A program made the position numbers and the translations under genes. A DNA stretch of 14,298 nt, from positions 1 to 14,298 of the forward strand of contig LVLI01000545.1 in the NCBI GenBank assembly GCA_001687465.1, given 5' to 3'. Shown here in pieces: positions 1 through 10,914 of the stretch. This stretch comes from Halocafeteria seosinensis. Its lineage: Eukaryota > Sar > Bigyra > Bicosoecida. The notes beneath the pieces are model-generated. The model ran no database searches, had not been told where the DNA came from, and saw only the letters and a program-made list of their open reading frames with translations. Each line of letters begins with the position of its first letter. Within the stretch, counting starts at the first letter, position 1.

Positions 1-3000
1 CCCACAGTCAGCTTCGATGATACGTGATTCACTGAAGCAATTTTATACTCTATTGAAACTTTGCTTCCTCTATCAGGAAAGATAGGATTTAAAGATCCAC
101 CAATGTGTGTTGCATCTGGAACTGTAAGTGTCGCCCTATCCTGTCGAACATCAGTTACCACGAACGACACATTTGACACCGATTCGTCGATAATCATTAC
201 GTTGTAGGCTACACCTTCAGAAGGTGCTCCCCTGGGAATAGTGATATTCAACGTAACGGACTCGTCCGAACCGACTAAATCTCCACATTGCGCTACTTCC
301 AACGACGAGTTCGCCAACGATGGCTCCACAATCATCAGTGCCGACGATCGAGATCTCACCAAGCCCTCCAACGTATCGTAGGTCAACTGTGAATTCACAC
401 TCACTGTTTCTCCTTGACGGTTCTTCGGTACATTCGCAATGTATCCACTATAGAATAATACAACATGGGCAGAAGAGACACCAAAAACACGTACATCACA
501 CAAAGAATACGACAGAGTATCACTACCCTTTTCCAACACTCGATTCAACTCCTCTCGGTTCAACGGCACCCGAAAACCACACTCAAACTCGATATTAGCA
601 TTCTCCTCCATGATCTCAACTCGATCCAAACCCAAATCAAACAATCCCGATAAACCATGCTTTCCCTCAGCGAAAAGGATACTTATGTTGAGTTCGACAT
701 TGGAAAGCCATCCACCCAGCAAAACCATCTCAACCTCTGACGTGATCTCACTTCCAATGCTAACATATTTCTCCAAGATTTGGGTGTCTTCTCTAGCAGA
801 CGAAACAGATGACAATACGGCGGCGTCCTGGGTGGTCAATCTAGGATTCCTTTCGGCGCACACTCCTCGTTGGAATCCAAACGAAACATCAGGATACGTC
901 CAGTAATCAACACAAAGCTCCAAATCAAGGATTATTGAGGCAGGAAGTAGTTCGCTAAATCTGTATGTCCACTCGACGTTGACGTCGGATGAAACATCCA
1001 GTAGATCAAGGTTAGCGATCACTGTCGAATTTGTCACATCTCTTGGCTCACCATTTACGCGGACTGATTCCAGGACGAAAGCTTGAGAGTTTAGGTGTCT
1101 ATCAGACAAACCGAGGCCATATGCTGGAGCTTGGGAATTTTTAGTATGAGAAATTTTTGTTTCAAATATGACCAAGTCCGTAGCATTGAGTTGTCGAACG
1201 GTTGCCGGGCTTACAACAAATTCCTCGAGCGAGGGAATCCGAACAACATGCTCCCGCGACAGAACCCTATTAGATTCCCTATACAAATCCGTGCTATACG
1301 ATATGAATGCAAAGTCAAATGCGCTTCCACTGGTTATCCTTCCCTCGGTGCTGTTTACACGACCCTCCACCGACAGCGACAATTCTCCATTTGTCCTACT
1401 TTCAGCAAAGGCATCGTTCAGAATTTCCCCTATAGACAATGATATCCTTTTCTGAATCAAAATGACGTCTGTCAACAGTTTTCTACTGCTCGTGGACAAG
1501 AGGTCAACTCCCTCGTTGGTAATGGAAACGAACTCAGGAAAATCAAACGGCACATTACTGACTACGAGCTCACTCTCGAAACCAACGACCCTGCCAAAAG
1601 GAAAAGAAATATTTATGATAACATGGAAAGGTTGTCCCACCAGCACCGAATCCCACGACAATCCACTAAACCCAGCAGGTTGCTCCAAGACAAGACTAGC
1701 GATGTCGTACGTCGGAGATAGCACATGTAAGTAGACCTTATCCTCGGTAGCGTTTGTATACTTTCGACAATTTCCATCGAAACAATTCGACACACTTTGC
1801 CATCCAAGAGTCGGAGATACGGAGATACTACTGTTCAGTAAAATATCAAATCGAACCTCCACCTCATATTTTATGCACACAGCAACACCTCGTGTCAACT
1901 GCTCAAGTAACGTTGTGTCATCGTCTTCGCCGCTTAAAATGTATCCGGCATCTATTTGCCCTTCTGCGAAGGAGAAACATGATTTGTTGAACAGGCATTT
2001 GCTGCTCCATATGTGATCCACGATTCTATTTTCAAACAACAGCCAAACATTGGTGAGGCGGTAACGGGGTCCCAGGTTCTCATCTTGGAGCGTCAAGTTG
2101 AAGGCGTCAGAATCCAGGCTCGATGACTGAGCTAGTGCCTCAACAGATATATTGTGTCTTCTCATTCCCTGTGTCACAGAATTTGACCCATAGTTGTGCC
2201 GTATAGTAATACGCGGCGCCACAATTACAAAATCAGCGGTCGAAAACGTATCTTCACCTGAAACAGCTGATGAAGACAGGGTGGAAGTAATGTTGACTGT
2301 TGAGCCAATTTTATCTTTTTCGACAGAGTTCACAATAGCAGTGAACTCGATGGTGACGTTGTCCGATACACTGGGATGAGTGTTATTGATCACTAAGTCT
2401 CCCAGGTACAGAAACACTGAGTTTGAATCCTGTAGGACGCCGTGTTCCAGAAAACCGGCCGGGACAAACTCTACGCCTGACGATTCTTCAACATGTTGTG
2501 TTTGCACCGAAGAAAGGGCACTAGGTGGTGTCCATTGTAGACAAAGCGATGCATTCGTCAGGATGCCACCTACAAACTCAAGCACCTGCGTTAACTGCAT
2601 AGTAGCCCCAATGGCCGCCATGCCATCTCTGCAACATTCACTTAGTGTCGCGACGTTGAGCAGCGATGCTGGCGGTGGTATTCTTAAGGTACCAGATAGA
2701 CCTTTAGTGACATCATATTGTCGACTGTATAAACCTGCTTTGGGTCTACTATAGCCCGTCAATCGGAAAGAAACGTCCTGGATTAAATTCACTTCGGCCT
2801 CAACGGTCAACGTAACCGTGCTGTTTATTGTTACGCAATCTCCCACATCGATAGCTGGCAGCATACATACTTGTTTAGGAAGATCTGGGCACAGAACGAT
2901 ATCTTCCTCTGCCAAGACAGTTACGCTTCTGACAACGTCTGAATTCAAGGATGTGGTAGACAACGACACATCGAAAAGCGGACTGAGTTCCTGGACTTCA

Positions 3001-6000
3001 CCCTCGTTCTCCAACTGGAACGACATAGATACGTCTTCACCCGGTTCAACAGATATAGTGGCTCCAGGACCTTGGATGGTAGTAACGTTGTGCTCAGAGA
3101 CTAGGACAGTAGACACCTTCTCTGTTACCGCAAGCAAAGTTCCTTGTATGCAAGAACTGACAAGAGAGGTTACTCCTCGAACGACACTTGAGGCATTCGT
3201 AACGATTCCCGTTGCCACCAGTTGAAACAATGACCAACCATCGGACGAGCCATTGTTCCACACATCCCCAACTTCAGCCGTGATAGTGTCTGAATTTATA
3301 GCAACATCTTCAAGTGTAAACGAGGATTGCCCGAGGGAGCTAATGTTCAAATTATCGGCGGACACTAAGGGCAATAACGCATCATCAGACTCGATTGTAG
3401 ACCGAAACCCCGCAACCTTGCCGACAGGGAAGACCACTAATACATTGATGGACAACTTTGCACCGGGAGGAGAAGGGACCGTATCCCCGGGAAGGGGTTG
3501 AGAAAAAGGAGGTTCAACGGATTCTACATCCAAAGATAACTGGAACTGCGGGACTGTACTCTCGATGCGAGAGAGAGGAAATTCCAGAGGTATGTGAACT
3601 CCACGCGCAGAAGGATGCGTGCTGACGTGCATAGCGAACTCAAGCTCCGTCACAGTTCCAAGCTGAATGGTCGGCAGTACCTCGATTTCCAAAAAAGCAT
3701 TGATCACATTGCCAATTTCTAAGAACCCAAACTCGACTACCGACTTTTTGGCCATCACGTTGCCACCTACGTTCTTGCTGGATCCAATATGATCGACGGA
3801 GAACACCTCAGATATTCTGAACGATGAATAACTTCTAAGGCTAAATACACTTATATTAAAAGCCTGTGAGGAAAACGGAGAAGCCTGGTTTGCAAGTTCC
3901 AATGTAAGGTTAAACTTCTGAAGTCCTTGAACCCCCACCACACTTTGCGGGAACAACGCCAAATCTGGGTATGGTTGAACGTAAAACAGAGAGGTCTGTG
4001 CGGTAATAGCCTCAGCGGCAATATCTTTCGACACTAGCTGAAATGAGACAGTTCGCTTGTCCCCTGGGTCTGAATTCCCTCTACACACAGAGGCCGAAAC
4101 AACGAAATGGAGCACATTCACTTCGTCGTCTTGTTCAGACGTTCGGGAAGCCAACGTCCCTAAGTGAACAATCAGAATGTCTCCCGAAAGGGTAACATGC
4201 TGCTGAAAAACCGAATCCCAAGACTTGCCTTCAACGAACAAAAAGCTTGAGTTGCTTACATCCCAATTTTCCACTCCGTCAAATTGGATACAAGAGTTCT
4301 CACTGGGTGTAAACTTCAGTGCCGACTCGCTAGCTTTGCCGGGAGGAACATTTACCGAAGCATTAAACCTAAGCGTGGAGCCGGCTGTCATAAAGTTGCC
4401 ACTGTCCGGCCTCAGTTCCCTATCGTTTTCAACAGTTAAATTGACCCACGGAACACCCACGAAAAGGGAATAAGGAACGATGGTAGTATAGTTCTGTTGA
4501 CAGCCAATGTTGGGTTAGGATGCGACGAATGTTGAAAGCTTATTACGTGGTCCTTCTGTTCTCCAAATTCTACATCGTGACTCACTATAGTCGCATATGT
4601 AGCGTTTAGCTTCGCTAAAGGTGACAGGACATCTACCGAAACGAGAGGCTTGCTGCTCTCCACAGCGACTCCACCTACCGAGATCTGTCTCAACACAAGA
4701 ATCAACGCACTGGCTTCATCGAGAACGACACCGTCGTCAACCAATGATACATTGTAGGCTGGAGATACGTCTTTCTCGTTCTCCCAGGAGACCCTTGTCT
4801 GTGTGTCCACAAAGACGCCTGAAAACAGACCCGAAACTGGCGACACAACCGCGTTGAGGAAAACACCATGAGGTTCCACAAACTTTTTCTCCGCTGAGTG
4901 GATACAATCTGAGCTGGTGAGCTTGGAAGAAAATGAGACCTTGACTTGACCAACCTCTCCTCGATTGCCTTGAGGTATGTTGCATCCATCTACGTAAGCT
5001 TTCCCAGTAAACGAAAAAATATTGTATCGTGCGCCTCCCGTAGTGTTACTTAGAAACGGGCAAAACCGAATATCAACAGAATCCTTCGTCAGCGACAAAT
5101 CCGTCTTATCATGTGCGCAATTTTCGAAGCTGATCCCGGGTGGAACAAATACAGGATCGAGCTCAAGAAAGAAAAAATTTGTCACTTCGAGATGCAGCAA
5201 TCCATCTGTGACCTGTGATTCTACTACAGACAAGGAAAAATTGAAAAAGATTGCCGTTCCGAAAGTGACTTCATTATCATCCAAGAAATCAACAAGACCA
5301 TCGTCATTCGCCGACAACAATTGCACTACGGGCTCAGCGATTTTGAATTTTCTATCAGTTTCCGTTACAAAAGAGTAATCCCTTATAACACTAGAAGATA
5401 ACCCAAACTCGTCCCCAGCGTGTTGCGGTGCAGATCTCCATGACAACTCAAAGCTGGGCGTGAATGTCTTGCCGCTCTCAACGTCGGAGTTTAGACGAAC
5501 CTTGTAGTCGATGTATAATGGACCTGACGTTTGCTGAAATTCCCTGACAGTGTGAATGATCCGCGTGCCATGGGTTATTGATTGCTGACTTCCATTTACG
5601 ATTACTTCTGAAACAGAATATAATGAGGAAAATTCTGACGTCATATCGAGTACCGTGACCGAGAATCCCGCGCTCACTAACTCGTTGCTTCCCGTAGTCA
5701 ACGATATATCCCCGAGTGCCGCAACGTGGATGCCATTCTTGTGCGATAATGCCAATTTAATCGTCACAACCTCGTCCCCCGTTATGTTGAGAGATGGAAC
5801 TTGCAATTCATGCCCTAGGACTATGGCAGGCTCCACAACGTCAAATTTCGTCCTTCCAACAAGTTCGCTAACACCATCTCTTCTGAGGTTCTCCAGCGGC
5901 CAAACGTAATAAATTCTTGCATCGAGGCCGACGACATCCCCGTCTTCAACATCTGCAGAAGCATTTAACAACACATCAATTTCAACAGTAAACTCCGTAT

Positions 6001-9000
6001 CACGACGCGTAGAAAATGCATTGCCCGAGTCAATCAAGATTGCACCAAGAGACACAAAGACATGTGTTCCATTCCCACTCGAGCTGGACAAAATCTCAGA
6101 TGAGTTTGTTTTCACAGTGACAAACCTTCCAACCTCTGACGAAGGAAGTCGAATGTCGCGTAACTCTAAGCCTCTGGTTAAAGGACCATTCGCTCTCACA
6201 ACTAAGCCAGCATCGAACTGAGATTCTGGTGGTTGGATAGCAACACTGAGTGTGATTTCTTCTCCGAACGTAACATCGCGTATCTCCGGATCAAATCGGA
6301 AGCGTGCAGTATGTTCGAAGCTCGTATTGGCAATACTCAGGCTGCCGCTGACCAGGCCAACAACGTCGAGGCTGACAGAGTCAATGTCGCTCTGGCGGCG
6401 CAGGACATTCATCCACGTTCCATCGTCTTCCAAACTACCAGGGGCGCTCTGCCACGCCCATGCCGCCGATCCAATTACTTTGCCCAACGGCCTAATTAAA
6501 TTCGGTTGGACGACAAAAACCGCCGTAAATTTCAATTGCGCCCCGGGAGGAAACTGACCCTCGCACCCAAATGAGAGCTGTGAAACATGGAGCGGTCCAG
6601 AAGCTAGTTTCTGCCTACATTGTCCATCGATATATGTAGTCCAAGATCCATCTTCCCAGAAGACACCACCAATGTAGCATTCTGCGATTCACTCGCTAGA
6701 GTGAAGTTGCCATAGGCAGGAATTTGATCCATGCCGTCCAATTGAAGAGTGAACGACGCTTCAAAGACGTCGTAAGCACTAATGACCCCGGAAATGTTAC
6801 TCTTCGCCTCCACTAACGCTACTTCAGCCGGCATAGTGCCATCGAAACAAATCGGAGCCGAAGAAATCCCAGTCAATTCCGCAGTACGTGTGGGCGATGA
6901 AACTTTCAAAACGGCTTCCTGGTCAGTAACCTTGGCAAGTTCTACATCTACCCGCGTGCTAAACTCAAAATAGATTTTGTCTGTATCAAACGAGTCTACA
7001 CTGCTGTATCTGTTATCAGGCCAGTTTACGACGTCCGTGAACTTGATCGAGATGTTACCACCCTGCGTCACCCGGATGTCGATAAGAGCCTGAATGTTAG
7101 CTCCCACAAGTACTCCCACACTCTGACCGGAGAAATTCTGAGCATGGCCAGTTGCTCCGAGAAAAGTCCTGGAGAAGTGAACTGACTCTTCAAGAATGAA
7201 CAACGAATTTGGCGGTCTCATGTCAACACTGGCAATCGCTTTATCGGTAGAACCCTCGGGAAATTCGACCAGCATGCCGAGCCGAGTCTCTTCCCCGTGA
7301 TATTGCTTCACACAGTAGTCAGCACCAACTAAAGTATCGCTCGTATAAGGGTTGCTACTTTCCGCAATAATCCAAGAGTCCGCAAAGGTAGCAGTAGCTG
7401 CTCGTCCAACGGCAGGTTCAGACTCAAAATCAGGAAGATCCAAGCTCGATTCTGTAAAATCCGGTCCTCCGGGAACAGAGGCGTATTCCAAGATGCGGCA
7501 TTCTATAGATTGCGTGTTATATGCATTTGACGTCAAACCGGACCACTGCAGCCACGGTTCAGCGATGGTTTCGACAAGTAAAACCAAAGTGTTCTCTCCG
7601 ACCGGGCCACGAGTCCTCCCAGCTAGTTTCGAGACACTGGCATTGACGAAGAGCACGTTTCCATCATCTATGAACACATTGCGGTTTTCGTCCGATATCT
7701 CAAATGAGCTTCCGTTAGATATGAGCAAAGTTTTAGCAGACAGAGGGAACATCGTTGCATTCGGAAACATCAGAGGCGTCCAACACTCAAACTTTATGTC
7801 GAACGCAGCGGATCCTCCAACGTTCACAAGCCCGACAGAAAACACGGCCCCGTCGCCAGCGTCCAGGTTCGTAATTTCCTGAGGCATGTCAAGAATTTTG
7901 GACTCGGATAAAGAAGTTTCTTCTCCACTCCTGACGAAAGGCCAAGATGCTCGCGCGAATCTCTCAAAGTCGAACAGGTCGGATATACCACCTGTACTCC
8001 CACAGTTGCTCAGTTGAGGCTCTCCTTCATTCGGACGAAGCGTCTTCCCGCTGGTTTCTTGGTTACCTGTGACTCCGGCAAACCCCGCTTTTATTCTTAA
8101 AACAGGCTGTCGATTTACTGCCTGAATCGACGCTTCCACTTTGGCTTCGTTGACGGCTTCCTGAGAAGCCGCTGTTCTGGCATCCGAGTTAGCTCTGGCT
8201 GTGGATATTATTTCTGTTCCATCCGCCGAAAGAATGTTCCTTACAGGGAGAGTATAAAGAATGTGAATAGTGCTTTGTCGATTGTCACTATCCTGAACAG
8301 CTGGCCACGTAAGATTGAATCGTGTTTCCGAGATATGTAACTGCGGAACACTATCGGATACGAAACCGAAGTAATTATCGTTAACACCGTATTGAAGAAG
8401 CCCTAAAGGAGGGATGCGTCCAGAGCCAGAACGGGTGCGTAAAGGGTAGATTGCGTTATCATGAAAACTGTGCGGGGAAATCAAGTCATTCGTGTCCAAA
8501 TCCACTGCGATGCTCAATTCTCCCTCGGCTGTAAATGGCATCTCGTATTCGATGAGGAACGTGAGTTCCCTTCCGGGGTAAATTCGTGTGTCTTCTTCAA
8601 ACGGCTTCCCATCAACGGCAAAGAGTTCATGAGAGAGGCTAGTACCTTCCAGGAGGATGCTGTTTCGGGAGTCTCGGTCGAGACTCTCCGATGAGAACTG
8701 AGCACAAGCATGCGAACTGTTCGGAAAGGCTGGAAAGCCATTGAACTCTACAGGATCACATGCGAAGAAGTCCAAAGACATCGTGCTCTCTAGTTCCTGC
8801 CAATGGTATACAAGGGAGCCATCTGACGACGAGTTTCCTATTTCGACTGAAAACTCCAGGTCACAAGCCAATCCACGGAATGCCTTGCTTCCCGCATGTT
8901 TCATCAATCCCATTTCTTGGAAAATGGAATCCAAATTGAATTTGAACTCAGGTGCATTACCCCGTGAAGGACCAAGGGAAGGTGCATCCACGGTAAAATG

Positions 9001-10590
9001 AGCACCGCGACTTAGCTCGAGAGAATGCATCCCGCATTGCATAGAAGCGTTTTCGGAAGCTTCATCCCTTACAAGCCACTCGTCATCGTGGGCAACGTTT
9101 ACCCAAGCATTACGAAAGAGCAAATGTTCGGTAAAAAAGATAGATCCTCGCTGTGTCATGGTCGCTCCTGCTATCTTTCGCCCAACTGGGTCCGCCAAAG
9201 TCCTTTTAACAGCCCGCCAATTGGCAGTGAGGCCTGAACGGAGAGGAACAACACTCAGAACATCCGTCTCGTTTATATAGGTGTAATCAATAGCCTCTCT
9301 GTCAAGAACTATCGTTGACGAGTGCTCCATCTTCCTCGATTGAGCGTGTAGCACCGGTACAGCGTCATTAATATTTTCAAACTGAGAGACGAGAAACTCA
9401 GTATCTAAGCCAAATGAGCGGGTAGTTTTTGCCCCTATGGAGCCATCAGAATCTAGTATCTCAAACGTCGTAATACCATTTTGGCGCAATTCAGTAAACC
9501 ACTGCCTTTTTTTCAGCGGGCCCTCTGAAACATCGAATTGATCTTCTATTTCACTAATACCACCGGGTGAGTGCAAAGTCCACGTTGCGTTCAAAATGTT
9601 TATACATTCGGACGTTTCAACGTCGACACTATATGGTCGATTGTGGGAATCCAAGGGAACTTTGTAATGGCTACCTGGAAGATTATTGTCAATGCTGACG
9701 TCTTGCCGGGAAACTCGATGAACAATCCCAGGAACGAACCACTCGGTAGTATCAGTGCTGGTAGCCGTAAATTCATCTGGGACAGGGTCACAGCTACTAC
9801 TCAATGCACCGCGCACATATATGGTTGACGTAGCACTAGAGCTGGCCATCAAGCGGACATCAATACCCACTTCGATATCAGATTCTGTTTCGACGTCGGT
9901 ATCGGAGTGGACTACTAAGAGCATCCAGCCCTTTCGTCCACCGCAAATTTCCCCTCCACCCGGAAGCGGGTGTTCAACTGCATAAACGCGTCACAACCAA
10001 ATCAATGGGAATTTGGGTGGTGCACATGTATGTACTCGGTAGGCCACATACCACAGGAATCCTCGAATGTGTCATCGAGCACTTTCGCTCCTTCCGCAGC
10101 AAGAGGGGAAAGAAATTGAGCGCTGCCCTTGTCGACATCGAGGACAAGTTTGTCAACATCGCCGAAATTTTCCGTTGGTATCACTGCAACAAAACACACG
10201 AACGTGGGACCGTCCAGCCACTTACTCCCGCCCCAGCATTGGTTCGCGTACCAATGTCAATGAATTTAAAACACTTTTCAGAAGAATCTTCGCCGGTATC
10301 CAGGATGAAACTGGCTTGTCCTTCTGCAGAAACAACATGTCGCAAGACTTGCCTCACGCGGCGGTGGTTCCTGCTGGCGTTTACTTACCCTCACATTGAA
10401 GTCTGGTGTTGATGGAATCCTCGTACCTCATAGAAATGTCCGCGCCCGATAATGGGCTGAAGACTGTGATTAATGCTACTAATAAGGTGGTGATATGTGT
10501 ACGATGGGTTTCTCGTCCTGTACTAAAATACTGCCTCCTCTTTGTTGTCTTCTCAAGGACACGATTCTCGCTTCGGCTATACAAAGCCAT
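1..10590 (-). CDS. Giant secreted multi-repeat (DUF11-like) surface protein, six exons, 3' end outside window
   Basis: Exons on the minus strand: 10590-10389, 10323-10252, 10183-10052, 9977-6619, 6577-4547 and 4493-1 (open at the edge). Joined, they encode at least 3,429 residues with intron phases 1,1,1,0,0. Start: ATG at 10590 in a good context (CAAAATGG). The N-terminus has a basic stretch of about 31 residues, then the hydrophobic segment ITTLLVALITVF ending PLSGA; cleavage is likely after residue 50. No transmembrane segment or catalytic motif follows. The body is beta-rich, acidic, and holds more than 35 N-x-S/T sequons. Repeating modules are seen near residues 841-866 (GDGAVFSVGLVNVGGSAAFD), 1499 (FDVVEPAIVLG), 1664 (FKIAEPVVQLL), 1819 (KFVEPHGVFL), 2100 (FYVQPYPDLAL), 2400, 2685 (DFVIVAPRITI), 2854 (HVLSPTYDI), 3016 and 3316 (ALMIVEPSL), each followed by motifs such as SPAYNVSLVDD or GVAYNVMIID. 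Known: this layout is typical of DUF11 / conserved-repeat domains of prokaryotic surface proteins. Inferred: an extracellular matrix, wall or adhesion role. The precise product is unknown; the gene structure is fairly sure. Confidence 0.85.
4494..4546 (-). other. Intron 5 (53 nt, phase 0)
   Basis: The donor GTAATA at 4546 and acceptor TGTCAACAG enclose a textbook branch-point match, CCTAAC, about 20 nt before the acceptor. Splicing joins FGEQKDH to NYTTIVPYSLF and switches from the frame that stops at 4436-4438 to the frame that stays open to position 1. The intron contains a stop in the downstream frame (TAA at 4515-4517), so reading through is not possible in that frame. Confidence 0.8.
6578..6618 (-). 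other. Intron 4 (41 nt, phase 0), or alternatively a -1 frameshift
   Basis: The exon 4 frame ends at a TAG (6604-6606), and the frame downstream is shifted by -1. A 41-nt intron with donor GTAGGC and acceptor TGTTTCACAG restores the frame and removes the stop, joining ISMDN to LSFGCEGQ. A 65-nt version ending in GGGTCAG at 6554 also keeps the frame but lacks a pyrimidine tract. The shifted frame is itself open through the putative intron, so a single-base deletion in an A run (real mutation or assembly error) would explain it equally well. Confidence 0.55.
9978..10051 (-). other. Intron 3 (74 nt, phase 1)
   Basis: The donor is GTATGT and the acceptor is TTTATGCAG. Both flanking exons are in phase: ...FEDSC joins to VEHPLPGGGEICGG. 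The 3.36-kb exon 4 then stays open. An in-frame TGA lies just upstream of the acceptor, so the large open frame must begin at this splice site rather than run further back. Confidence 0.85.
10184..10251 (-). other. Intron 2 (68 nt, phase 1)
   Basis: The donor GTACGC at 10251 is weaker than the others, but it is the one that keeps the frame (KCFKFIDI|VIPTENFGDV). The acceptor is TTTTGTTGCAG. A stronger GTAAGT at 10225 would give a 42-nt intron, but the next codon would then be a TGA stop. The boundary on the donor side is therefore less certain than for introns 1 and 3. Confidence 0.65.
10324..10388 (-). other. Intron 1 (65 nt, phase 1)
   Basis: The donor reads GAGG|GTAAGT, a consensus site. 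The acceptor is TTTCTGCAG after a T-rich tract. Splicing joins the signal-peptide exon (ending in RLQCE) to an exon reading GQASFILDTGEDSS in frame. Without splicing the frame stops at TAA just after the donor. Confidence 0.85.
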
Positions 10591-10914
10591 TTTGCCTCTT
10601 TAAATCCCAGTGTCCCAGGGAATGATGGGGGTTGCTCTTATACCAGTACGTGTGTAACACGAATTCTACCCAAAACACAGAAAGACATCCGCAGAACACG
10701 TCAACGCCGGGCTGGGCTCCTCCAGGTCGGTTTATCGGTTCGGTCGCACGGCGTGCTTCCTTCCAAAAATACAAAGAAAAAAGCGAAAAATGACGCAAAC
10801 TTTACTAACGAAAACTCTCTTTCTTTTCTTATGTTACAGTTTCAACCACTTTGAAGACAGGACACACAGACAACTCCCCAACAACTGGAGTCTCCACCCC
10901 GCAAAAAAGGTGTC
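10591..10914. other. Upstream intergenic region of the giant gene
   Basis: I see no gene here. Apart from the possible TATA element there are single CRE/AP-1-like matches (CACGTCA near 10697, TGACGCA near 10790) and an A/T-rich stretch around 10765-10835. The short open frames in this stretch overlap each other and resemble nothing recognisable. Confidence 0.4.
10636..10643 (-). promoter_or_regulatory. Possible TATA element of the giant surface-protein gene
   Basis: The minus strand reads TATAAGAG here, 46-53 nt before the ATG at 10590. This would give a very short leader of about 20 nt if TATA-to-start spacing is typical. The core promoter grammar of the host is unknown, and such a sequence occurs easily by chance. 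Confidence 0.25.

Noticed and set aside
727-765. Ala-rich stretch of the giant protein (residues 727-765 of the product, encoded near 8205-8090) as a coiled coil
   Set aside because: It matches the linker strand that precedes each repeat (ending AVNRQPVLRI) better than a heptad pattern. Coordinates in this entry are residue numbers.
7352-7882. Plus-strand 176-codon frame
   Set aside because: It lies wholly opposite exon 4 of the giant gene and has no promoter or domain of its own.
6604-9924. Treating the 1,106-codon frame as a complete gene starting at the ATG at 9924
   Set aside because: The frame is open upstream of that ATG to an acceptor site at 9978, the product would lack a signal peptide, and it ends in the middle of a repeat module.
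10252-10323. LDTGED in exon 2 as an aspartic protease active site
   Set aside because: Only one D-T-G is present, the surrounding hydrophobic pattern and second lobe of pepsin-like enzymes are missing, and the exon encodes just 24 residues here.
10005-10412. Plus-strand 135-codon frame
   Set aside because: It is antisense to exons 1-3 of the giant gene, whose splice sites and phases are consistent; its translation resembles nothing.
10594-10854. Short plus-strand frames near the 5' end of the giant gene
   Set aside because: They overlap the promoter region, overlap one another, and encode nothing recognisable.
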